A stretch of 22,235 bases of DNA. It comes from an uncultured Bacteroides sp. (GTDB lineage Bacteria > Bacteroidota > Bacteroidia > Bacteroidales > Bacteroidaceae). Under the pieces are notes generated by a model. That model was given only the letters and a program-made list of their open reading frames with translations. It searched no databases and was not told the DNA's origin. How positions within the stretch are numbered: the first letter of the stretch is position 1; each line of letters opens with the position of its first letter. Positions 15,401 through 22,235 of this stretch are shown here, piece by piece. The position numbers were made by a program, and so were the translations under genes. Where the stretch lies: the NCBI GenBank assembly GCA_958477465.1, contig CAUEFX010000071.1:1-22235 (forward strand). Direction: 5' to 3'.

Positions 15401-16513
15401 GTAGAAATCAAAGTTTCTGATACAGGGCAAGGTATATCCGCAGATGAGTTACCACATATTTTCGAAAGGTATTACCAGGCCAGAAGTGACCGTCAGGCAT
15501 CGGGTACCGGTATTGGCTTGGCATTAGTAAAAGACCTTGCCGAACTTCATCAAGGAGAGATCTATGCGGAAAGCATTCCGGGCAAAGGGAGCAGTTTCTA
15601 CTTTTCTCTTATCATGCATAATATATATCCCGATGCCCTACATACGGATTCTGATGAAAAGGCTCTGAAAGATAATATGGAAATAGAATCAGTAGAAGTT
15701 ACGTCCACAGATTATATTCCTTGCGAAAAAAACATCTTACTGGTGGTAGAAGACAATCCTGATATATGCGAATATATATCAGATTCATTCTCCGACTCAT
15801 TCGATGTAGAAACTGCAAGCGAAGGAGAAGCCGGTTACCGCGCCGCCATTGCGCATATCCCCGACATTATAGTCACGGATATCATGATGACCGGAATGGA
15901 CGGCATCACTTTCTGTAAAATCATAAAAGAAGATGTACGTACAAGTCACATTCCGGTCATAATGCTTACCGCAAAAGGCTCTTTGCAGAATAAAGAGGAA
16001 GGCTATCAGGCAGGTGCAGATTCTTATCTGACAAAACCGTTTAGCGCAAGTTTATTGAGAAGTCGTATCTACAACTTATTGGAATCCCGTAGAAAATTAG
16101 CTGCTCAGTTCAGTTCCAACTTAAACCTAAATTCTAATAAAAGTATAATGCTCCACGAGTCTCTGAACCGACTGGATGATGAGTTCATACAAAAGATAAC
16201 GCAAATCATTGAAGATAATCTACAATCGGAAAAAATAGATGTAGCCTATCTATCAGACAAACTATGCATGAGTAAATCTACTCTCTACCGAAAAGTGAAA
16301 GCTTTGACTGGAATTTCAACGAATGAATATGTACGGAAAATAAAGATGAAGAATGCTGAAAAATTGATACTGGAAGGTAGATATACCATTTCCGAGATAG
16401 CTTTCAGAGTAGGGGTAAACAGTCCGGTCTATTTCAGACAATGCTTTAAAGAGGAATTTGGGATATCACCATCGGAATACTTAAAAGGATTGAAAGGAGA
16501 AGAAACCGTTTAG
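12434..16513 (+). CDS. Hybrid two-component system (HTCS) sensor-regulator
   Basis: A 1359-residue inner-membrane regulator combining sensor kinase and response regulator. A signal peptide (1-20, ending SLYS-QN) precedes a periplasmic sensor of two beta-propellers built from Reg_prop repeats; recurring (I/L/M)W(I/V/F)GT motifs run from about 50 to 670. A Y_Y_Y domain follows (about 705-785), then one membrane helix (about 790-810). The kinase has H848 in THELRTP, N-box NLISNATKYT (961-970), DTGQG (996-1000) and GTGIGLA (1024-1030). The receiver domain has D1149 in VTDIMMTGMDG and K1201 in TKPF. The C-terminal AraC-type HTH (about 1255-1352) is complete. All catalytic residues are present. Members bind an oligosaccharide in the periplasm and activate nearby polysaccharide-degradation genes; here the divergent GH30-GH2 operon is the obvious target. 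Confidence 0.96.
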   Translation: MMKSLLTSIVLIFSTFSLYSQNYYVKQLGIEQGLSNNSVVNITQDKDGFLWFATEEGLNKFDGSRFINYYKHTNHISGNELNSIYADPAEPIIWIATQRAGMNAYNYEKNELTVFTHDDSNPNSLITNDVTHISPASDGNLWLSTYHRGIEYFNKKTGKFTHYNTMTLPNLPSDNVWTIVEDGNGKIYIGHVEHGMSVVSLKTKRVKNFKYNPDDKNGIPGNHVHCIYKDSTDNIWVGTERGAALFDPQTEQFCSINQIANIPSTSTVFDIRQMDNKKIWIATELNGIFIIDTKRQLFLPQHQFNPDHLTVGSNNYSLSNPTARCLFQDSFKNIWIGTYGGGINFIGHTPPLFNSYSYSPIKDYKNSLSNRVVLSLCTDKDNKLWIGTDGGGINIFEKDNRTVIYNERNGKLSHNSIVSEYCDSRNNMWIGTFMGGVDIYDRNRNSFSHVNLKGNSSCDARCFYEDTQNNMWIGTSSGIFIVNTQTYENIIHYTAENSSLPENAIRSLIQDTKGRIWVGTFGQGLSILTNEMEFVCHFNEHNGFCSNSINYIFKDSESKIWIATGDGLVCFPANEIHKYKVYNRQDGIYNSYIRAIAEDSEGNIWFSTNAGISCYTTANGQFINYNYFDKTPIGNFSSAAVTKDENGVIYFGSINGARYFDPIAVLSNRKVSPVIITEMKIFENQSTHKDNTTINFYGQSNETIQLTYRQNTFSLAYSVLDYSQANLVDYAYRLKGFDDSWYTVDENTVMFHNIPPGKYEFQVKTRMHNQKWPEEINVLPIHIAPPVWLSWWAKALYFILAGYVIFYLLNLYKKKVDMQSSYELEKKNHEQEQELNNERLRFYTNITHELRTPLTLILGPLEDFQEDKELLPHQRKKISIIHNSAIRLLNLINQILEFRKTETQNKKLCVSKDNLAALVTEVSLRYKELNRNKGVEFNITIEPEPLSLYFDREIVTMILDNLISNATKYTEKGYISISLYTTQKNDTDYVEIKVSDTGQGISADELPHIFERYYQARSDRQASGTGIGLALVKDLAELHQGEIYAESIPGKGSSFYFSLIMHNIYPDALHTDSDEKALKDNMEIESVEVTSTDYIPCEKNILLVVEDNPDICEYISDSFSDSFDVETASEGEAGYRAAIAHIPDIIVTDIMMTGMDGITFCKIIKEDVRTSHIPVIMLTAKGSLQNKEEGYQAGADSYLTKPFSASLLRSRIYNLLESRRKLAAQFSSNLNLNSNKSIMLHESLNRLDDEFIQKITQIIEDNLQSEKIDVAYLSDKLCMSKSTLYRKVKALTGISTNEYVRKIKMKNAEKLILEGRYTISEIAFRVGVNSPVYFRQCFKEEFGISPSEYLKGLKGEETV

Positions 16514-16590
16514 ATTTCGGGATCGTTTATATCGTCTACGCCCAACGCGACATTAGCCGTAACAGGCATCGTTTTTTTTCAGAAATACAA

Positions 16591-16764
16591 AGACTTAAGT
16601 CCTTCAGAAAAACACTTAAGTCCTTCAGAAAAAGACATAACATCTTTAAAAAAAAGACTTAGCATCTTTCAAAAAAACATATAGCATCTTTCAAAAAAAC
16701 ATATAGCATCTTTCAAAAAAACATATAGCATCTTTCAAAAAAAGACTTAATATCTTTTTTCTAT
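16591..16764. repeat. Eight tandem 21-22-bp units downstream of the HTCS gene
   Basis: Units begin at 16591, 16612, 16633, 16655, 16677, 16699, 16721 and 16743. The first two are 21 bp and share ACTTAAGTCCTTCAGAAAA. Units 3-7 are 22 bp with (A/G)CATCTTT(C)AAAAAA; units 5-7 are identical. The last unit reverts to AGACTTA and runs into T-rich sequence. There are no spacers, so it is not a CRISPR, and no open frame. The period is about two helical turns. The function is unknown; phased A-tracts could bend the DNA. Confidence 0.85.
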
Positions 16765-16797
16765 GGGCTGAAATCGTTCTGCAAACAGCCTTTACCC

Positions 16798-17047
16798 GAT
16801 GTATTTTTGCCCCCTTCACCGCCTTCATCTTTTCCCCTCAGAGTCTTTATCCATCGCAGATACAGGGTGAAACCCGGCCGGGACGGTTCTTACGGGCCAT
16901 GAACACAGTCCTTACGAAGCCTCAGCCTGCCTGTTACCGGCAGTAAGCACGGTACATGGCAAGACAGAGTGTCCCTTCACCCTCTATCGCCGATAAACAG
17001 GCCGATTGAGGCAAAAGGGTGAAGGCGGTGAAGGGGGTAAATTCATC
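16798..17047. repeat. ~250-bp element bounded by ~40-bp inverted repeats
   Basis: The left arm (16798-16839) and right arm (17008-17047) share a perfect 18-bp core CCCCCTTCACCGCCTTCA in inverted orientation and match imperfectly on both sides of it. A second inner pair, GATACAGGGTGAA (16858-16870) against the complement of TTCACCCTCTATC (16976-16988), continues the symmetry. At the centre TACCG (16935) pairs with CGGTA (16950). It has no open frame of note and is richer in GC than the HTCS region. It could be a non-autonomous mobile element or a structured RNA. With the tandem units it accounts for most of the 697-bp gene-free stretch 16514-17210; a weak stem with a T8 run near 16572 may end the HTCS transcript. 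Confidence 0.65.
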
Positions 17048-17176
17048 TTCAAACACTGCTTTTTACAGATAAGAGAGTGCTCTGCCGGATGAAAATCGCA
17101 GCCTCTCTGTCATCACGAAATCACAGCGTTCACATAAATAAGCAGAAGGGATAACCGGTTTCTGAACCTAAAGTCT

Positions 17177-17184
17177 TACATTTG
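17177..17184 (+). promoter_or_regulatory. -7 element of the hemW operon
   Basis: TACATTTG matches TAnnTTTG and lies 26 bp before the hemW ATG, giving a leader of about 15-20 nt. No canonical -33 is visible at the right spacing. Confidence 0.5.
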
Positions 17185-17210
17185 CAAAAAGTAAACAACA
17201 TAACCGGACT

Positions 17211-18344
17211 ATGGCAGGTATCTACATTCACATTCCTTTTTGTAAAACCCGTTGTATTTATTGTGACTTCTACTCCACTACCCTCAGTGAACTCAAAGGA
17301 CGATACATCCAAGCCCTTTGCCGGGAATTGGAGATACGCCGGGACTATCTGCAAGGCGACCCCATCGAGACGATTTATTTTGGGGGCGGCACTCCGTCGC
17401 AATTGGCGAGAGAAGACTTCCTTCAAATCTTCGAGACAATCGGAAGAGTTTACGGTATGCAGCAGGTACGTGAGATCACCCTTGAGGCCAACCCCGATGA
17501 TCTTTCTCCGGAATATACGCAGATGCTCGCTACCCTGCCGTTCAACCGTATCAGCATGGGGATACAGACTTTCAATGAGAAGACTTTGCAACTGCTTAAG
17601 CGGCGACACACCGCTTCGCAAGCCATCGCTGCCGTAGAGCATTGCAGGCAAGCGGGATTCCGGAACATAAGCATCGACCTCATCTACGGGCTTCCCGGAG
17701 AAACTATGGAAAGCTGGACATACGACCTGAAACAGGCTATCGCCTTGAATGTGGAACATATATCGGCCTATCATCTGATATATGAAGAGGGCACCCCCAT
17801 GTACGACATGCTGCAACAGCACCGTATCAGCGAAGTAGACGAGGAAAGCAGTGTCGGGTTCTTCTCCAAACTTATCGACCGACTGACGGACGCCGGATAC
17901 GAGCATTACGAAATATCCAATTTCTGCCGCCCCGGATACCACTCACAGCACAATACGTCATACTGGAAAAACATTCCTTATTTAGGCTGCGGACCATCGG
18001 CGCACTCCTTCAACCGCCGGGAACGCGAATGGAACATTGCCTCGCTGAATGATTACATCAACGGCATAGAAAACGGAAAACGAAATTATGAGACGGAAGA
18101 GCTAAACACAGTGACGCGATACAATGAGTTCATCATCACCTCGCTGCGCACCTGTTGGGGTATTCCTCTTGCAAAATTGAAAGAAGAATTCGGCACCGGA
18201 TTATGGCAATATTGCCTCGACTCGGCAGCCTTATCCCTTAAAAACGGGAAGTTAATCGAGAAAGACAATGCCTTGCGCCTTACGCGAGAAGGGATATTCA
18301 TTTCCGACAGTATCATGAGCGACCTGCTCAAAATAGAGGAGTAG
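17211..18344 (+). CDS. hemW: Radical SAM haem chaperone HemW
   Basis: A 377-residue cytoplasmic radical SAM protein. The N-terminus YIHIPFCKTRCIYCDFYS holds the CxxxCxxC cluster motif (C11, C15, C18). The next residue pair is DF, without the fourth cysteine of true coproporphyrinogen dehydrogenase HemN, which marks the HemW subgroup. YFGGGTPS (57-63) and LEANPDDL (about 91-98) are further family motifs for SAM binding. The C-terminal HemN-type domain is present (about 300-370). HemW binds haem and is thought to insert it into respiratory enzymes; older annotations call it oxygen-independent coproporphyrinogen III oxidase. The ATG at 17211 gives the family-standard start and follows a -7 element. 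It leads a plus-strand run with the ECF sigma gene only 8 bp downstream. Confidence 0.93.
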   Translation: MAGIYIHIPFCKTRCIYCDFYSTTLSELKGRYIQALCRELEIRRDYLQGDPIETIYFGGGTPSQLAREDFLQIFETIGRVYGMQQVREITLEANPDDLSPEYTQMLATLPFNRISMGIQTFNEKTLQLLKRRHTASQAIAAVEHCRQAGFRNISIDLIYGLPGETMESWTYDLKQAIALNVEHISAYHLIYEEGTPMYDMLQQHRISEVDEESSVGFFSKLIDRLTDAGYEHYEISNFCRPGYHSQHNTSYWKNIPYLGCGPSAHSFNRREREWNIASLNDYINGIENGKRNYETEELNTVTRYNEFIITSLRTCWGIPLAKLKEEFGTGLWQYCLDSAALSLKNGKLIEKDNALRLTREGIFISDSIMSDLLKIEE

Positions 18345-18352
18345 ACAGTGCC

Positions 18353-18907
18353 ATGACCGAATCCGAAGTACGAAAGCTGTTGCGGCAAATGAAGGAATGG
18401 GATTCCCAGACCGCATTCCGCAGATTTTATGACTTGACTTACGACCGCCTGTTCCGTATTGCCTGCTATTACGTAAAACGGGAAGAATGGTCGCAGGAAA
18501 TCGTACTCGATGTTTTCCTCAAACTTTGGGAGCAACGCAGCACATTGCCCGAGGTCAGAAACATTGAGGACTACTGCTTTGTTCTCACCAAAAATGCTTC
18601 GCTCAACTACCTGGAGAAGGAGATGCGCCGAAGTTCTTATACCGGCAACGAACTGCCCGAATCATCGGAAAGCAGCTATACCCCCGAAGACGAACTTATC
18701 AGCGAAGAGCTGTTCGCCCGCTACGTGAAAGCATTGGACCGCCTGCCCGAACGCTGCCGGGAGGTATTTATCCGCATACGGGAAGAGAAACAGAGCTATG
18801 CACAAGTGGCCGAGGAATTAGGTATCAGTACCAAAACCGTTGATGCCCAATTGCAGAAAGCCACCGGACGATTGAAAGAGATGATTATGCGCGTCGAAAT
18901 AGATTAA
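18353..18907 (+). CDS. ECF-family RNA polymerase sigma factor
   Basis: A 184-residue sigma-70 family protein of the FecI-like Bacteroidetes type. Region 2 covers about residues 20-93 (FRRFYDLTYDRLFRIACYYV, then WSQEIVLDVFLKLWE). Region 4 covers about 125-178 (LDRLPERCREVFIRIREE, then YAQVAEELGISTKTVDAQLQKA). The linker is short, as in ECF sigmas, and no other sigma region is present. It would direct transcription of the downstream receptor operon when released by the FecR protein encoded two genes further on. The start at 18353 is 8 bp after the hemW stop, so basal expression probably comes from the hemW promoter. Spacing to the next gene is 75 bp and contains a hairpin. Confidence 0.93.
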   Translation: MTESEVRKLLRQMKEWDSQTAFRRFYDLTYDRLFRIACYYVKREEWSQEIVLDVFLKLWEQRSTLPEVRNIEDYCFVLTKNASLNYLEKEMRRSSYTGNELPESSESSYTPEDELISEELFARYVKALDRLPERCREVFIRIREEKQSYAQVAEELGISTKTVDAQLQKATGRLKEMIMRVEID

Positions 18908-18918
18908 CTTTTATTTAG

Positions 18919-18961
18919 AGATAAAGGATAGGGAATTATCACCTTCCTCCTGTCTTTATCT
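18919..18961 (+). other. Intercistronic hairpin after the ECF sigma gene
   Basis: AGATAAAG (18919-18926) pairs with CTTTATCT (18954-18961), and inner AGG/CCT segments can extend the stem. No T-run follows, so it is not a typical terminator. It could lower or process the message between the sigma gene and the lipoprotein gene. Confidence 0.4.
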
Positions 18962-18982
18962 ATGAACCAATCAGACTAACGT

Positions 18983-19408
18983 ATGAAACAATTCTATTTT
19001 CAGACAACCGCAACCTTGTTAGCAGGCCTCCTATTATTGGCATGCGACGGCAAAGACAAGAACTACCCTACCGACTATGTAGGCTTCGAGTATTCGATGC
19101 AATCTCACTTCTACAACAAAAGTGAAAAAGAAGAAACGATAGAAGTGAAAGTGATTGCCGTTGACAAAAAGAAGGAGGACAGAGAAGTGAAACTAAGTAT
19201 CAACCGGCCGGTAATTCCGGGAATAGGCGTGGTGTACAGACTTAATAACGACCGGCTGATAATAAAAGCCGGAAAGAAAGAAGCCAAAGGCACCATCACC
19301 CTTTTTCCGGGAAAGGCCATCAGAGGGGAAATCATCCAGGTAGTCTGTACGCCTCTATGGGAAGGCGGACAAGCATCAAAGTTGTCTATCGAGCTGATGC
19401 CCAAATAG
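18983..19408 (+). CDS. Small lipoprotein of unknown function in the sigma/anti-sigma operon
   Basis: A 141-residue protein with a lipoprotein signal: hydrophobic core TLLAGLLLLA followed by Cys21, then DGKDKNYP. The mature part (22-141) is rich in beta strands and lysine, with segments such as EETIEVKVIAVDKKKEDREVKL and KEAKGTITLFPGK. These are reminiscent of the Ig-like lipoproteins encoded near SusC/D-type genes (for example DUF4843 or DUF1735 families), but I cannot assign a family. It should sit in the outer membrane or periplasmic leaflet. Its position between the ECF sigma gene and the FecR gene is unusual, as these two are normally adjacent. The FecR gene follows after 6 bp, so translation may be coupled. 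A role in ligand binding or in tuning the signalling chain is only a guess. Confidence 0.85.
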   Translation: MKQFYFQTTATLLAGLLLLACDGKDKNYPTDYVGFEYSMQSHFYNKSEKEETIEVKVIAVDKKKEDREVKLSINRPVIPGIGVVYRLNNDRLIIKAGKKEAKGTITLFPGKAIRGEIIQVVCTPLWEGGQASKLSIELMPK

Positions 19409-19414
19409 GAAACG

Positions 19415-20290
19415 ATGAAATATACAGAAACAGAAGCAGAAAAAATACTGGAAAAGCTCATTGCCTCTACCCGTTCGCCCAGAGGACGCTTTTCGGCAGA
19501 AGAGAGTTACGCATTGCTGAAAAAACGGCTCCCGCAGAAGGAGCAGCGTATGTTCAGAATGCACAGGGTGCGTGTCTTTGCAATGGCTGCCGCCGTAGCG
19601 TTACTCTGTGCCATGGGATGGATGGTTTATGAATATATGCGTCCGACCGGCATGTACACGATTTCTACTCTGGCAGAATGCAGAAGCATAAAACTACCGG
19701 ATGGGACGGAAGTGACTCTAAACCATTTTTCTTCACTCACCTATCCGGAGCGTTTTCGCGGTGAATACCGCAAAGTGACCCTGAAAGGTGAAGGCTGTTT
19801 CGAAGTAAGCAAAGACAAAGCACATCCGTTCATTGTGCAAGCCGAGGTTGTCAAAGTCCGGGTATTGGGCACCCACTTCAACATTGAAGCCTACCCCGAT
19901 AATCCGGAAGTAAAGACAACCCTCTTTGAGGGCTCCGTGGCCGTAAGTACCGCCCATCATCCGGAAGGCATCGTACTGCATCCCAACGAAAGTGCTATAT
20001 ATAATAAGGTGGAAAAAAGCCTGACCCGCAAAACAGAAGAGAATGTTTCTGAAAAGATTGCCTGGCAGAACGGTATATTCATTTTCAACCGACTCCCCCT
20101 GCAGGAAATTGTACGGAAGCTGAGCAACTCATTCGGAGTAGAAATAAAAATAGAGAATGAGGAGCTGCGCAACTACCGCCTGACTGCCAGGTTCTCCAAC
20201 GGGGAAAGTCTGGAAGACATTCTGTATCTGCTTCAACAAGGAAGAGACTTCCACTATAAACAAACCGATAAAGGAATAACAATCTATTGA
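19415..20290 (+). CDS. FecR-family anti-sigma factor
   Basis: A 291-residue inner-membrane anti-sigma protein. The N-terminal cytoplasmic part (1-50) should bind the ECF sigma factor. One membrane helix lies at about 52-71 (VRVFAMAAAVALLCAMGWMV). The periplasmic FecR domain (about 82-180) has the usual RSIKLPDGTEVTLNHFSSLTYP and KGEGCFEVSKDKAHPFIV motifs. A DUF4974-like C-terminal domain (about 220-291, FNRLPLQEIVRKLSNSFGVEI) would contact the STN domain of the receptor. It starts 6 bp after the lipoprotein stop and ends 70 bp before the TonB receptor gene, with no terminator between. It relays substrate occupancy of the receptor to the sigma factor. Confidence 0.94.
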   Translation: MKYTETEAEKILEKLIASTRSPRGRFSAEESYALLKKRLPQKEQRMFRMHRVRVFAMAAAVALLCAMGWMVYEYMRPTGMYTISTLAECRSIKLPDGTEVTLNHFSSLTYPERFRGEYRKVTLKGEGCFEVSKDKAHPFIVQAEVVKVRVLGTHFNIEAYPDNPEVKTTLFEGSVAVSTAHHPEGIVLHPNESAIYNKVEKSLTRKTEENVSEKIAWQNGIFIFNRLPLQEIVRKLSNSFGVEIKIENEELRNYRLTARFSNGESLEDILYLLQQGRDFHYKQTDKGITIY

Positions 20291-20360
20291 TGTGCCGCCG
20301 GGTCATGGCAACACTGCACCGGATACCCCGACCGACACATACATCACTCACAAGAAAAAT

Positions 20361-22235
20361 ATGACTAAATACCATATCCCCCTGCCTGTCGGAAATCTGA
20401 TTCTGACCTGTGGAATACTTATTTTCTCATTGCAGATGCAGGCGCAGAAAAGCGATGCGCAGTTATCATTCAGCATTCGCAATGCCAGCCTTGAAGAGTT
20501 TGTCAAATACCTGGAAAACTCCACCGGCTTCTCATTCATCTACGGTGAAGAGGTGAAAACCAACCACCGCATCACACTCGAAGTAAAGCAAAAGACCATC
20601 CGGGAGATTCTCGACCGGGCTTTTGAGAACGAGCCGGTAGGCTATCAGATTGCCGGGCGACACATCCTCCTGCAAAAGACAAAACAAAAGCCGGTAAGCC
20701 GCAAGTTCACAATCAGCGGATACGTGACAGACGGAACGTCCGCCGAGACGTTGATTGGCGCCAATATCCTTGAGAGTCGTCACAAACAAGGCACCACTAC
20801 CAATCCTTACGGCTTTTACAGCATCACCCTGCCCATGGGAGAAGCAGAACTCAGCTTCTCGTATTTGGGATACGAGACCCGGCACCATACGCTGGTGCTG
20901 AACAAAGATACGGTACTCAACATCCTCATGCGAGACAACAACCAACTGGAAGAAGTCGTCATTGTATCCGACAAGACAGAAGCCGGAATTACCGCCACAC
21001 AAATGGGTGCCATAGAAATACCGATGACCCAAATAAAGAACACGCCCAGCATTCTGGGAGAAGCGGATATCATGAAAACCATCCAGCTGATGCCGGGGGT
21101 ACAGGCCGGAGTCGAGGGTTCGGCCGGACTGTACGTACGTGGCGGCGGTCCGGATCAGAATCTGATTCTTCTGGACGGAATACCTATATATAACGTAGAT
21201 CACCTGTTCGGTTTCTTCTCGGTCTTCACGCCGGAAGCCGTAAAAAAGGTAACGCTTTTCAAAAGTTCCTTTCCCGCACGTTTTGGCGGCCGCCTCTCAT
21301 CGGTGGTAGACGTGCGCAGCAACGACGGAGACATGAAGAAGTTTCATGGCACGCTCAGTGTAGGCCTGCTTGCCAGCAAACTGCAATTGGAAGGGCCTGT
21401 CATCAAAGACAGAACGTCTTTCAATCTTTCGGCACGACGCTCTTATATAGACTTGGTTGCCAAACCCTTTATGCCCGAGGAGGACAAAATGAGTTATTAT
21501 TTCTACGATATCAACGCAAAGGTCAACCACAAGTTCTCTGACCGAAGCCGCCTCTTCCTCAGTTTTTATAAAGGGAAAGACCACTACTCTTTCAAGAGCA
21601 AAGGAGCATCTTCTAACACAGAATGGGAGCATGACTATGTTAGCGGCAACAGCTACGAGGATAAAATGTCACTCGACTGGGGAAACACGGTCGCATCCGC
21701 CCGTTGGAATTATGTCTTCAACCAAAAGCTGTTCAGCAACACCACCATCGCTTACAACAGATATCAGATGGATGCCAATACCGGTACGTTCAACAGCAAC
21801 TGGTTTGGCAATGCGGTAGACGAGAGCAACTACCTTGCCAATTACCATTCCGGCATCCGCGACTGGAGTTATCAAATGGATTTCGATTACAATCCGGTCC
21901 CTACGCATCACATCAAATTCGGTGCAGGTTACCTCCGCCACAACTTTCATCCGGAAGTGGCAACCTCCAAGATCACAGAAAAGGAGGAGGGAAACATTAC
22001 GCAGGATACCGTCTACAACAGCATCTCCAACAGTACGGTCCGGGCACACGAAATATCGGCATACATAGAAGACAACTTCGACATCGGTGCACGCCTACGC
22101 ATGAATATCGGCTTGCACCTGTCTGCATTCCATGTGCAGGAAAAGAGCTATTTTTCCGTACAGCCCCGTGTATCCGCCCGTTATCAATTGAATAAAGAGA
22201 TCGCATTGAAAGCGTCGTACACCCAGATGAACCAG
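20361..22235 (+). CDS. TonB-dependent receptor with STN domain (3' end missing)
   Basis: An open frame of 625 codons from ATG 20361 to the window edge, with no stop. A signal peptide (1-28, ending QMQA) is followed by an STN/secretin-TonB N-terminal domain (about 34-106, LSFSIRNASLEEFVKYLENSTGFSFIY), then a carboxypeptidase-regulatory-like beta domain (about 115-195). A possible TonB box is LEEVVIVSDK (196-205). The plug domain (about 215-325) has LMPGVQ, YVRGGGPDQNLILLDGIPIYN and FPARFGGRLSSVVDVRS. The beginning of the beta barrel follows. It imports a ligand across the outer membrane using TonB energy, and the STN domain signals to FecR. The plug resembles receptors that pair with DUF4249 lipoproteins rather than classic SusC, so such a gene may follow beyond the edge. 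The ligand is unknown. Confidence 0.95.
   Translation, partial: MTKYHIPLPVGNLILTCGILIFSLQMQAQKSDAQLSFSIRNASLEEFVKYLENSTGFSFIYGEEVKTNHRITLEVKQKTIREILDRAFENEPVGYQIAGRHILLQKTKQKPVSRKFTISGYVTDGTSAETLIGANILESRHKQGTTTNPYGFYSITLPMGEAELSFSYLGYETRHHTLVLNKDTVLNILMRDNNQLEEVVIVSDKTEAGITATQMGAIEIPMTQIKNTPSILGEADIMKTIQLMPGVQAGVEGSAGLYVRGGGPDQNLILLDGIPIYNVDHLFGFFSVFTPEAVKKVTLFKSSFPARFGGRLSSVVDVRSNDGDMKKFHGTLSVGLLASKLQLEGPVIKDRTSFNLSARRSYIDLVAKPFMPEEDKMSYYFYDINAKVNHKFSDRSRLFLSFYKGKDHYSFKSKGASSNTEWEHDYVSGNSYEDKMSLDWGNTVASARWNYVFNQKLFSNTTIAYNRYQMDANTGTFNSNWFGNAVDESNYLANYHSGIRDWSYQMDFDYNPVPTHHIKFGAGYLRHNFHPEVATSKITEKEEGNITQDTVYNSISNSTVRAHEISAYIEDNFDIGARLRMNIGLHLSAFHVQEKSYFSVQPRVSARYQLNKEIALKASYTQMNQ

Noticed and set aside
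16591..16764. CRISPR array
   Set aside because: The units are head-to-tail without unique spacers, and no cas genes are nearby.
17130..17942. 270-codon minus-strand frame over hemW
   Set aside because: It lies opposite a clear radical SAM gene with all motifs, and its product resembles no family I know.
17211..18344. True coproporphyrinogen III dehydrogenase HemN
   Set aside because: The motif is CxxxCxxCDF without the extra cysteine, and the protein is shorter than HemN.
20291..20360. Separate promoter before the TonB receptor gene
   Set aside because: The 70-bp gap has no TAnnTTTG element; a sigma-specific promoter cannot be recognised without a known consensus.
20532..21203. 223-codon minus-strand frame over the TonB receptor
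   Set aside because: It is antisense to the STN and plug domains of the receptor and has no promoter or family signature.

Overview
The window reads as chromosomal DNA of a gut Bacteroides (Bacteroidales). Supporting signs are RprX/RprY-type two-component genes, a hybrid two-component system (HTCS) one-protein regulator beside secreted glycoside hydrolases, a FecI/FecR/TonB receptor cascade whose receptor carries an STN domain, and several promoters with the Bacteroides -7 element TAnnTTTG. I cannot name the species.

Layout. 1-213 is a probable divergent promoter region: a well-formed leftward promoter for a gene outside the window, and a rightward -7 element for a MarR-family regulator (214-660). 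661-982 holds five degenerate copies of a ~45-bp tandem repeat. Next come a 58-codon membrane-protein gene (983-1159), absent from any long-ORF list, a very strong terminator, and a REP/MITE-like inverted-repeat element (1225-1398). On the minus strand follow the sensor kinase/response regulator pair rprX-rprY (3654 to 1398) and an EF-G paralogue (6076-3920). This paralogue has lost the catalytic histidine of the G domain and carries an insertion of about 26 residues in domain IV, matching the GTPase-independent EF-G2 of Bacteroides.

6348-16513 is a compact carbohydrate-utilisation locus. A minus-strand operon encodes a LamG-LamG-GH30-like protein with a type IX-secretion-style C-terminal domain (12118-8897) and a GH2 beta-galactosidase-like enzyme (8840-6348). 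Divergently transcribed is a 1359-residue HTCS regulator (12434-16513). There is no SusC/SusD pair in the window. Between the two transcripts lies an array of four 9-bp motifs (AATCGTGCA) at exactly 22-bp spacing, just upstream of the hydrolase promoter; it is the best candidate operator of the HTCS.

16514-17210 is non-coding: eight head-to-tail 21-22-bp units, then a GC-richer ~250-bp element bounded by ~40-bp inverted repeats. The last part, with visibly higher GC, is a plus-strand transcript: hemW (radical SAM haem chaperone), an ECF sigma factor 8 bp downstream, a small lipoprotein, a FecR-type anti-sigma factor and a TonB-dependent receptor with an STN signalling domain, which runs off the right edge.

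How the parts work together. The HTCS probably senses a glycan breakdown product in the periplasm and activates the GH30-GH2 operon. The receptor, FecR and ECF sigma form a trans-envelope signalling chain. The most noteworthy points are the phased HTCS operator array, the GTPase-altered EF-G paralogue, and several uncharacterised intergenic repeat elements.
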